Shown piece after piece: positions 12,801 through 23,000 of a DNA stretch of 64,000 nt (position 1 is the first letter of the stretch; the number at the start of each line of letters is the position of its first letter). Made by a program: the position numbers and the translations under genes. Under the pieces are notes generated by a model. It was not told the DNA's origin. It did no database searches and saw only the letters and a list, made by a program, of their open reading frames with translations. The stretch comes from Gordionus sp. m RMFG-2023 (taxonomy: Eukaryota; Nematomorpha; Gordioida; Chordodea; Parachordodidae): contig NC_088775.1 of assembly GCF_954871325.1 (NCBI RefSeq), forward strand, positions 41,703,561 to 41,767,560, in the 5' to 3' direction.

Positions 12801-13526
12801 TTTGGGAAATATCAAGGTCTGGTCTTAGGACTAATAATTGGCAAAATATAATATCTTAATCAAAGGAGGCGGTATTTATCGCCTAATTTCTCAATTCGCT
12901 TAAAAAGGAAGATGTTCTCCAAAAATTATTTATAATTATAGGAACCTATCTTAAAATCTGGTATTCGGTACATCTCTATTTAGCAAATTATTGTTTAATG
13001 AGCGTATGTAATAATCATTTCAAAATGTTTAATTACTTGTATATATTTTTAAAATTAAATTTCATGCAGACCAAAAAATATGCAGACATTATCATACCTC
13101 GGGGAGCCGAAAATATGAGTATATCTTAAATTGTTTTTATAGCTTTAATGTTATTAATTAGTAGAGTTCTTCCAACTATAATTAAAAGTCGGGTCAATTT
13201 AGTCGACTAACACTAATATTTTTATTTTTGGTATATTTATTTATTTGTGGGAAACTAAGCGTCATATATCCTTATATTGATAATATAACGAATTCTATAA
13301 ATAAATTAATTTTTTAAAAAATCAAAGGGTCTAGTCAATTTTTTGAGTTTTAGTCGACTAAATTTAATCGAACACTACCTTATTTATATATATTACAAAT
13401 CAATTTTAAAAAATATTATTAGTTGCCATTGACCTGATAGTTCAGCACATCAAAGATCATTTGAGAAACACAAATTCAAGTGACGCTAAAAAAAGGCTTA
13501 GACATTTTTCCGATTCAGTTCTATAA
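3671..13526 (+). CDS. UCK: Uridine-cytidine kinase, 3' half (four exons), 5' exons outside
   Basis: Exons 3671-3808, 5012-5109, 13070-13118 and 13423-13526 join in phase to 128 residues and a TAA stop. The enzyme phosphorylates uridine and cytidine to the monophosphates in the pyrimidine salvage pathway. Visible family strings: [49 protein letters not shown] (the lid arginines), [27 protein letters not shown] and [14 protein letters not shown]. The half with the P-loop (GGTASGKS) is not in the window or was missed, so the gene is partial here. Introns are 1203, 7960 and 304 bases; the largest holds several transposons. An AATAAA lies 89 bases past the stop. UCK1 and UCK2 cannot be told apart from this half. 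Confidence 0.9.
4393..4612. mobile_element. 220-base MITE, GTTGTTAAAC ends
   Basis: Long inverted ends share AAACGGCTCGTTTTGAGCCG and its near complement. The flanks GCCTGGAA and ACCTTGAA match at six of eight bases, as expected of an old hAT target duplication. It lies in the first UCK intron of the window. Confidence 0.75.
5012..5109 (+). CDS. UCK: UCK gene, second exon in window
   Basis: The acceptor is GCAAAAG and the donor GTAAAAAA. It encodes [20 protein letters not shown] and [13 protein letters not shown], one of the most conserved parts of uridine kinases. Confidence 0.9.
5447..5460 (+). repeat. G14 homopolymer
   Basis: Fourteen G in a row in A+T-rich DNA within the large UCK intron. 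Others: G8 at 23832, G13 at 36188-36200, G18 at 49672-49689. Confidence 0.95.
5518..5645. repeat. Palindrome-rich repeat, left half
   Basis: CGTGTGAAAGTGA and TGAGATTTCGAAATCTCA, then TTTAAATGGCCCCTAATG. The same blocks recur at 9705-9900, where the first two are in reverse order. Together they look like the two ends of one MITE, or two copies, on either side of 4 kb of other elements. Confidence 0.5.
6717..7601 (+). pseudogene. Transposase of long-TIR family (SDG/QYKN/HGK type)
   Basis: Two open pieces (6717-7031 and 7116-7601) with a frame change between them. The first reads [16 protein letters not shown] and [19 protein letters not shown]. The second holds [17 protein letters not shown] (SDG at residues 31-33 of that piece), [12 protein letters not shown] (64-74) and [11 protein letters not shown] (136-146). 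The in-between part encodes [17 protein letters not shown] in another frame. From memory, proteins with these strings are common, unnamed and multi-copy in arthropods and cnidarians. The invariant Asp in SDG and CD may be catalytic; that is inference. I could not place it in a named transposon superfamily. Confidence 0.7.
7757..7860 (+). mobile_element. End fragment of GGGCC-type MITE
   Basis: GATCTGCATAGGGCCTAATT and the following CGGCC motif match the left end of the MITE at 46677. It lies between the transposase remnant and the right inverted repeat of long-TIR copy 2. Confidence 0.5.
8750..9700. other. No gene recognised
   Basis: A+T-rich intron sequence of UCK. A short tandem (TATAATATATTATTACA twice, 9471-9506) is the only structure noted. 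Confidence 0.4.
9705..9900. repeat. Palindrome-rich repeat, right half
   Basis: TTTAAATGGCCCCCAATG and then the perfect 20-base palindrome GTGAGATTTCGAAATCTCAC, followed by TCACTTTCACACGAT. Partner of 5518-5645. Confidence 0.5.
9916..10015. mobile_element. End of GCGCC-type hAT element
   Basis: AGACCTGTGCGCCGAAGTC matches the right end of the hAT at 39617-41136 (TAGACCTGTGCGCC). G+C-rich for about 100 bases, then lost. Confidence 0.5.
10300..10750 (-). other. Decayed coding-like stretch, unassigned
   Basis: Read on the - strand, short runs such as [20 protein letters not shown] look more like protein than their surroundings but are broken by stops and frame changes. Probably an old transposon; no family recognised. 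Confidence 0.25.
10935..11391. mobile_element. MITE with TAGGGTTGGC ends
   Basis: Left TAGGGTTGGCTTACAAAACC and right TAAGGTTGGCAACAACC (reverse complement), with AACCAATA motifs inside both ends. A related ACCAATATTATATTGATATT stretch lies at 28100-28200. No coding content. Confidence 0.55.
11639..12978. mobile_element. hAT-like element, TAGAGATGTACCGAT ends
   Basis: Left AGAGATGTACCGATCCC and right TAGAGATGTACCGAATACC (reverse complement) form short inverted ends akin to those at 5751. The interior is A+T-rich with no readable transposase. It lies in the 8-kb UCK intron. Confidence 0.6.
13070..13526 (+). CDS. UCK: UCK gene, last two exons
   Basis: Exon 13070-13118 (49 bases) gives [16 protein letters not shown], and exon 13423-13526 gives [14 protein letters not shown] and a Ser/Lys-rich tail ending HFSDSVL. 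The 304-base intron between them holds a 216-base MITE (13162-13377); without it the intron would be about 88 bases. Confidence 0.88.
13162..13377. mobile_element. 216-base MITE filling a UCK intron
   Basis: Both ends carry TTTAGTCGACTAA in opposite order; the outer ends are TAGAGTTC and TAGTGTTC (reverse complement). It accounts for about two thirds of the 304-base last intron of UCK. Confidence 0.6.
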
Positions 13527-13614
13527 AACGTATGTATTTACGAAAAACCAAATTAATCTGGTCTATTATTTTTCTGTAAATCTCCATTATTTGTTAATTG
13601 TTATATTTCGATAT

Positions 13615-13620
13615 AATAAA
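13615..13620 (+). promoter_or_regulatory. Possible poly(A) signal of UCK
   Basis: AATAAA lies 89 bases after the UCK stop, inside the 331-base gap to the convergent RBM45-type gene. In such A+T-rich DNA this motif is common, so the assignment rests on position only. Confidence 0.35.
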
Positions 13621-13857
13621 CTTATTTATTTATTTTAGTAGTCTATATACTAACAATAATTTGGGTATTAAAAAATAAGAGCGTCTATATCAAAGAGTCA
13701 TTCATTGTAGTTAGATTTTCTATTTATATCATAAGACCTTTAACAAATATCAACAAATTTTCTTATAAATTAATACAATACTTATCTTTAGTATAAAAAA
13801 TATTATCAACAAATAAAATATAAATTCATGTACAAATGGTTTATACTATTTAGAAAA

Positions 13858-14010
13858 TTATTCATTATCTGCTCTGAGTCTTTTTCTACCAGCATGTAAA
13901 TGTTGATAATGACTGGATTCATTGTTTGTATTAGCATTGTTTTGGTTATCGCCCTTATTCTTAAAACTATCTCTTTTGAGTTGTTTATCAGGTGGGTCAG
14001 CTATTACAAC
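13858..14010 (-). CDS. RBM45: RBM45-type gene, exon 10 (C-terminus)
   Basis: After the acceptor AATTAG, 50 codons run to the TAA at 13860-13858. It opens VVIADPPDK, the last strand of RRM4 (RBM45 LKVMLADSP), and ends GRKRLRADNE, a basic tail like the KRQRTY end of RBM45. Phase 0 fits exon 9 (MEMK joined to VVIADPP). Confidence 0.84.
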   Translation of the reverse strand, partial: VVIADPPDKQLKRDSFKNKGDNQNNANTNNESSHYQHLHAGRKRLRADNE

Positions 14011-17000
14011 CTAATTAATAATGTACATTTTAGGTGAATTTAAAAGGGCACAAAATATTAGAACTTGCAAATTATCATCGTCAAACCTTTTGATATATGG
14101 GATTAGTTTTGATTGATTTAGGTTCAGTTAAAGGGAATTTGAAAACCCGCTAATCGAAAAGGGGGTTAAACAATAAATGAAAAGCCAGGGTTTATTCTAT
14201 AAATACGTCATAACAAGTAAATATGAGGGTAACAAATAGATAACTTTTCGGCTGACCTTTTTAATTTCGATATAATTTTTCTAGAAAGCATCGAATCCAA
14301 AATTTTAGGCTCCTAGTACTCATAGTTCTTGGGATATCAATGGTCAAAAGTGGCAAAGATGACCTTTTTTCAAAAAATACGATTTTTTAAATTGAGATAA
14401 GTTATAAAATAATGTTTTTAAAAATATAAGATGTCATTTTGTAACTCTGTTAAAAGGCCTTTTATTAAATATTAAGGATTTTTTTGAAATAATATTGTTG
14501 CGGTTATTATTTACGTTATAAATTTTAAGCATGAAAACTCAAGGTGTTTCGCTTTCCAAATTTTTTTGAATTTAATATTTTTTATTCTCTAACCTTATAT
14601 CTATTCATAAAAAATTTAAACTTGGGACAGCCATGGGTTTTTTAGTCATTGGAATTTAAAAAATCAAGAAATAAATATTTTTTCAAATATAGATGACGCT
14701 CCTTTATAAAATAACGCGTTTTGTTGAGATTATTATTTCTTTAAACTTTTATTCTTAAAGATAAGAAAAACAAGATTTTCTATCATTAATATCATGAAAT
14801 GAGATTATTTAGCTGCGGTTATAATCATTTTTTTCTTATGAAAAATTATTTTATAAATTTTGTTGATATAATAGATAAATTAAAATTCATGAACGATATT
14901 ACCTATTTTTGGGGTTTCATTAAATTTAGTTTTTTTGTCGCCATGATAATTTAGTTTTGCGATAAATTATATGTATGCCGATGGGCTAAATATTGTTAAA
15001 ATAATATTTTTTGGTATGAAAAGGATATCTTACGCCGCTGGAAAAGGATATCTTACGCCGCTGGAAAAGGATATCTTACGCCGCTGGATTGGTCCTGTGA
15101 AGAAAATTAATTTTTACTTCATCTCTAATTACATTCACTTCTTGTACAAATCCTAACCACCAATCGTTTTCATATGCACGTTACATATTCTCTAATCTCA
15201 TCGATTAACAGATCCTAACGTGGATATACTATATTCTCCACAATAAATGTTTACGAATTAGAATATAGTTTAGTTAAACCAATCGGGAACACATGAATTT
15301 TTTGTGTCCCAGGTATTGAGATAGATTTACTAAATCTCTCACTTAGCCTTATCTCTTCTTCATACTCTGGTATAGTGGCATAAAAAAAAATTTATACCTT
15401 TTGCGCTGCTTGAATCAAATTTATTTTTTAAAAAATTAATCAAATGCATAGAATAAATGGAATTAAACAGTATTATGAATTAAGGATTCCGATATTACCA
15501 CAAAACTTAGGTTGTTTATTTGATCTCCTATTTTATAATAAATTGAGAATGGATGCAACGTAACTTGCGAAGTTGTCCAATGATAACCCTGAACCTTGTC
15601 TTGGATTAAAGGAATAATTTTTTGAAAATTCACAAATAATTAATGATTATTTTCTAAACTATGTGAAATGAACTTTGTTGTTCACAATAAATGAATGGCG
15701 TATGAGAATATTCATTTTATCGAAAAAATAATTAATAAATTCTTCTGAAAATTGAGAAATAGTCTCCAGTTTTTCTATCTACCGAAACCCACTATTTAAA
15801 CGTAACAGCTATATCCATTTTTATAAATAATTTTTCGATACGTTCCTTTAAGAGTGAGTCACGTTCAAGGGATTGCAAATCCTTCTGCCTATAACATCTC
15901 TATAAGTTGTTAATGTATCTTCACCATTTTAAGTCGTTGCTTATTCACAGCCTAAAATTATAAGTTTAATATTCTGGTGTATGCTACAAACGCATACACT
16001 ATGTCTTCCGCTAGCCTTTGCTAATATATAATTTTTTAGTCTTAAGCTAGCAAATTTCGAAAATCCAATTGTTACGTTTGAATTACTCACCTTAAAATGA
16101 TTATATAATCACTCGTTCCCCCCTTTCAAAGATAGATATGTAATCTTTTTTTCCTGGTTATACCCTACTAACTTCATCACTGCAAAAAAAAATTTTTGAT
16201 AGGGATATTTTGCAGGCTTTCAATTTGGAATGGAAAGAATCCCCCTTACTTCTAAAATTCGCTACCTTTTTTTTGGATAATTTTTTCGGTTAGTTTTTTT
16301 TTTCTTAATAGGATATATTCCAATTTCGTTTAATATTGATTGTATCTATTGATGTTGATATCATTTAGATATTCGCTATCAGAATTGGAGATCTATTTTT
16401 TGATTTTTTAAATCCCAATAACTAAAAACCCATAGTTGTCCCAAGTTTGAATTTTGTTATGTAGATATAAGGTTAAGGAATAAGAAAATATTAAATTAAA
16501 AAAATTTGGAAAGCGAAACACCTGGTGTTTTCATGTTTAAAATTTATAACGTAAATAAAAACCGCAACAATATTATTTCAAAAACATCTTTAATATTTAA
16601 TAAAAAGCCTTTAATAGAGTTACAAAATGACATATAACTTATATTTTTAAAATCATTATTTTTTAACTTATCTCAATTTTAAAAAATCATTTTTTTCGAA
16701 AAAGGACCATTGATATCTTAGGAACTATGAGTACTATTCTCAGCAAAATTATATCGAAATTAAAAAGATCGATTTGGTATGGAATTACCCATTCCCTGAG
16801 CATGAAAGGGTTAACAATGGATATGTGGAACCAATGTTAAAACAATATTATAAAGTCAGACTCAAAGAAGTAGTGTAATTAATAAATTTTGAATCAAGAT
16901 CCAAAATGCCAGTTGAGCGCATTTTACTATAATATATAGAAATAATATTAGTTATTTTATTATTTTTAATTATTATTATAAGTAACAACTAAAATATGTA

Positions 17001-20000
17001 ACTTTAAAGTATAAAAATATGCATTCAATATTAAAAGTAGAAGACAAAAATATGATACTTTCATTTCCATTTGACATATAGTGCTTTTATCAAGAGTTTT
17101 TAAGGCAAACCAAGCGGATTTAGAATTTGCGTAATGAACATAACAATAATTTCTATCTTTGGAGGGAACAACGGTAATGAGATTACCAAAACGTCTTTAT
17201 ATTTAATAAAAAATTTAATGAAACCTGAGATGGTTATATATCCTAAAATTTCAAACTTCGGTCAAATAATCTAATTCAGGTAAATTTCAAAAATTACTCT
17301 AATTCTTTTTAAAAAATAAAAAAAATCTCCAGTGCCATGTTTACAGAAAGTGCTATAATACTAAACAGTGCCTTAGAAAATAAAGTATTCTAGACATGCT
17401 TTAAAAAATAACATATTAATTAGAGACCTGCATAAGAAGGGATGTGAACCCGAACCCTCGTATTTTGGCCGAACCCGGACCCTTTTTAAAAGTGGAGTCC
17501 AAGGGTTCTAGGTGTCATAAAAATTTTATAAATAAAAATTTTAGTAACTTTTTTTTTATCTTCGAGTTTTTCTTTCAATTTTCTTCCTGGACTTTCATTT
17601 TATTTAGAGATTGATATCATAAATTATTTTCTAGTGTAGGTAATAATATTTTATTATGTAAATTTATTAATATGCTATGTTGAAATACATTTATTATTTT
17701 GTAGTGCAAGTAATAATATTTTAATTTAAATAATGCACAACACGTTGGTCCTCAATTTGTATGATGCTAGAATGATTAAGTTTGAAAGATTTCTGTAATG
17801 ATTTTATTATAGGAGCATGTGAAGTCATTTTGTAGGAAGATGATTGGTGCCAAATAAAGAACCTTACTATTGTATTTGTTCCTTTAAAAATAACATTATT
17901 AAGATTACAATCAGAACAATTAAGTTTATTTGATTTTTATGGCATATGGACTAGATGCCGAATAGATTTAGAAAAAATTAGTTCATTTTATAAGAAATAT
18001 TAGAAAACATGAAAATTCAAGAGAAACAATATTTGCAAAATTGTGTTGTATACGCTTCTATAATTTAGACCCTCGATATCAAGTTTTATTGAGTATTGAG
18101 CAAAAACAAATGGCTAAAGACCATCTTTAAGGATTTATGGCATACGCAAAACTCCATTAATTACAATATATAGGAGGCTACTATCTACTAGTTGTAGTGA
18201 TATTAATAATGACAGCAACATTGATGATCTTGAAATTTTACTTTAGATAGAGAAAAAAAATCAAATTTTCGTCAGATAGAAAGGAGAATCAAAAAATGCC
18301 TATTGCATCTTTAATAGAAAAGTTCTCAGAAGTTAAGAGAATAAATATTGGTAAAAATATTTTAAATTCTTGAAAGATAATTCTTCAATATATCCAGAAT
18401 TATATATCTTATCTAGTCGTCAAGGCTGTACCGGCCACACAAGTACAATAATTTATGTATTATAAAGAAAACTATCTATTTAAGGTAAGCGTAGAACGTG
18501 GATTTTCATCTTTGAAATATATATTGTCTTATCTAATTTACGTAGAAATCTCATGGATGATATTTTAGAATGATTGTGCGATTGAATAAAACATTTAAAA
18601 TATAAATTATTTCATTTGTAAATTATGAATGTGTATATATTGAAGTATAATAATAAATGAATGAAAAAAAATCTTATTTTGATTATTTTTATGTTCCCTC
18701 CCAGACCCAAACTCAGATCTTTTTAAATTTTTTTCCTGTACCCTTACCCTTTTTTTGTCCAAGGGTTCCATCCCTGTGCATAAGTACTATTTGCATGGCT
18801 GGGTCCGGATTTTTTTTTAAAAAATTTTCTGCCCAGCCCGGGTTTTATATTTTTCAGGTCGACCCGGATTTTTAAAAATTAATCATTTAACATTTATACC
18901 TAATAATAGCGATTTTAAATATCTGGTTTTAAAATATAGTCTGACCAAGGTTTTATTTTAAAAAAAACTTAGGCAAGGCCGGGGTTTGAAAGATCAGAAA
19001 AAATTAAAAACTTTATTATGATTATAAAATACCAGTGGTTTAGACGTTAATTTAAACTAACTCATTACGTTTGAAAAAAAGAAACGCGTTACCGTTATTT
19101 TGTGAAATTGTATGCGTTACTAGCTATTGATGAATAGTAACGCATTAATTAAAAAACAAAATATTATATATTACAAATAAACCTATAAATAGTGTCTTTA
19201 GTAACACAGTCATTAATAGAATACGATAAAAACAAGCGGCTATAAAATGATAAATAATTTGTAACTCTATTTTAAGTATTTTTTTTTAAAAAAAACAAGA
19301 TTTAATTAAATCACGCATAGCGCATTTCGATTTTGAAAGCGTATATCTTTGAATCTGGTTGAGCGAGCGCTATTTTATTAAAATTTACAACATAAATAAC
19401 TAACATGACAAGTTTCATTCATTTTTGAGATGGTCGTCCGAAACACTGGTTGATTTGTAATAGAATGAGCCTATAGTTAAATCTCTTCATTGTTAAGTCA
19501 GTATAAATAATCCCATATATTTAGCTTGTTTTAATTTAATATCAAATTCTCTGGCTACAAGCTTATTAGAGACCATATTGGACGCTATTTTAGCTTATTT
19601 GCCTCTTTAACATTTTTTAATAGTCGATAGAGTGGACCCAACTTCAATCTACAATTACAAAAATGTTTCATAAATAAAAATTAACATACCTCGATTGATT
19701 TATTAATTAGATCAACAATCCTGACTAATAAAATTCAACAACAAAAATGTAATAAATAAAATAAAAATATTGGCGGTTAATCTAAATAAGAAACTCGGTT
19801 TTGATTGTTTATAAAATTTAAATAAAAAATTAATAAAAAATTTTTTCAATATTTTTTAAGAAAAAATTAAAGTAGCGTTTTGCAATACTGCTACTCAAAA
19901 AAGAAACGCGTTACTCGTTAATGTTATCATTGGAAATATGTAACAAATGTCGTTCCTTTTTCTCAAAAAGTGACTCTGTTAGTAACTACGCTACTTTACA

Positions 20001-23000
20001 GTATAAAATACCAAAATATAATAAGCAAAATTAAATTATATTAAAATGTATTTGATTTAAAATAAGTGACCACTTAAAATTATGCCCCCAAATTATGTTA
20101 AATATTATTCTCACCAAGTAATATTAAAATTGTGCTAAATCTATTTTTGCCTTTATAACTGAATATTCTTTTGTAATGAATAAATATGATTTGGCACAAA
20201 CTCTGAGGTATCGATTTCCACATAACTAATTTATTCTCCAAAAAATACTTGAAATCTGCTGCGTGGTAAATTATTGATATGGTAATTCTTTCATCTTTGC
20301 AGATTTAACGATGATAAGTAAATCCGTCTTTCTAAAAGGTGTGATTTACTGATAAATAAATTAATGTTATTACTTAACTGATGATATCTTGATATTTAAT
20401 AGTAATTATTATATTATTTATAAATAGATCACATCCTAGGTATTTTGAGCATACAACCATTTGCCATTACACTAAATGGATGCCGGTTTTTTATAAGCTC
20501 TAAAGATGGAAGGTTTCTGCTTAAGTTCTTATAGCCATATTTTTACTATCCCAAAAATTTTGATTTATTGCTGATTGTCCCCATTGCGCTCAGTTAAAGT
20601 TACATATTGTACAATTTAGCCTTTTCTTCTTTTGTAATGTTGTTAAAAATGGTTTTTCATAGGCTATATGATATAGCATGATGTAAACAAAATTTAAAAT
20701 AAATTTTTTGATAGAATATCTTATAGAATGTAATCTTCGGAGAGAGATATATAGAAACTTGTCTCTACAGAAATTCCATCAAATTCATATTTAAGATTAA
20801 GAGGGATGCCGATTTTAAAAACTATCGTTCATAGAATTCTTTGCTATTTTGAATTAGTTTTCTTTAGATGTCCTCTGGGTTCAAAAACCTCGGTGCTTTA
20901 TATTTATTTAAAATATTTTTAGTAGAGGTCGGCAAAAATTTCAAACCCGGCCGAGTAGGATTTTAGTTTTTGCCTGGGCCGGTTCCAATTTCATACTAAG
21001 GTTGCCCAGCCCAGCCCGTTTTTTAAAATCCAGAAATATATCCTATGGAAAAAATAACATCGAATTTATAAAATAATGATCATAGTAGCAGGTCATTTAA
21101 TCATTAAAATTATAAGCAAAATAAAATATATAATTTTAATATTATTCGGCTTTAGAATAATATTTTTTCTACTATATATTAAGTGGACCGGGCATCTTTA
21201 ATTTTTGCACGCCCAACATGACCCGTTAATTTTTTGGCCCGATTGTTTATATTTTAATATTTAAGTTTAAAAAAAATATTTTTAACAAAAATAAATGGAT
21301 GGAGGATGCTCTTTTTTTAATTATAATTCTCATTGACCGATATTTATAAAAAATGGATCCGATCTGATAGTTTTAGGTAATTTTATGATTTTTTAATTAT
21401 TACCCACCTCATTGATATGCGACCACCCTTGATTTTTTGGCTTATATTAGTTTTCAAAAATAATATTAATCTTCATTTGAAATTTTTTAATTGGGCTGAG
21501 TATAAGAGAGATGCTCTTGCTAAAAAATATGTTAGAAATTTTTGACCAAAAAAATAAGGATCCGAATAGTTTTTTCCATGACTGAAAATAATTTTTATAT
21601 ACATCATAAAAAGTTTCATATATTTTGAAAATCAGTGTTCAAAAATGTATTTTTTGGAGGATCATTAAAATAATGTTGTATATAAAACCCCAGCAACAAG
21701 TCTCAATAAGTAGTTAGACAAGTAAAAATGATCAAAAAAATTTACTTATCCGTTAATATTTATTAAAAGCAAACCCAAAAGTGTCTAAGAGGGCGGGTAT
21801 AGGTGGTATTTTTGGATATCCCATGACCCAAAGTCTTTCCACAGTTTGCGCGGACTTGTCTGCCATAGGTTCGGGTGCCGGCAATTTAACGTTACAATAG
21901 GAGGAATATTGATTGTTTGATATATCATTAGTCTTGTTCAATGTATGAAAAGATGAATAGGGTGGACCAGAAGTACTTGCTAGGATGTTATTGGAAAACG
22001 ATTGTGCTGAGTCTTGATATTTGATTTGGTTATATAATTTAACATTATAAAAAAATACCTTATCTCAAGGAAAAAAAACTACATATTATATTATTAGTGT
22101 TAGGAAGATAAAATTATGTTTCTTTAAGATAAATCATGGTTATATTTTATTAAAGGATAAATTATAATAATAATCATATTGCATAGAAAATTTTATCAAA
22201 TGCTAATTAGAAATCTATTAAAGATTTTGAAGTGATTTAAATCTTGAATTTATCAAATTCAAAAATATATAATAGGACAAATAATTTACCGTTAAATTTG
22301 CCGCCCATACCCATCATCATATTCATACAATTCATCATATTAGACCTGTTACCAATATAGATTATTTTAAAATTGATTTTGATATATAATTTAGACGGCA
22401 GCATATAGCAAATTAAAGAAACTTATTTACAAAGCACTCATTCAAAATTTTGTGTGGTTAATTATGCATTCATACATTAGCATTTATAATAAAATTATAA
22501 AAATTACTGCTTGTAACATTACAAAATTTTTGATAAAATGTAAAGTTCAATAAAAAACATTTAACATAATATTCGTGTTCATGGTCGCATTGAAAGGGTC
22601 ACACGCAATAAAAATGGGCATAGAAGGGGGGTATTCAAAATTTTGCAATTTTTCCAAAGCGTAAGTGGCAGCAATTTGTGAGTTGTACATAATATTGAAA
22701 ACGGCTAATAATTTATGAGAGGGATGGTAGAAAATATAAATATTTAATGATGTTTACACATAAAATATGTGTAATGTTGGTATGGGATAAAAAAAAAGTT
22801 CGCGGAAAAAAACTCGACCGAAAAACTGGGAAAAAAACCTTGGGGAAAAACTGCGAGAAAATATATAAAAAAAAAAACCAGGGATCCGAACATCAGTTTA
22901 GGTTCAAATAAAAATAACGGTTCAAGTTCAGGTTCCTAAAAAATAAAAAAATCGGTTCGGTTCGAACCTCTAAAAACTTTTGTATATAAAAATTTTACAT

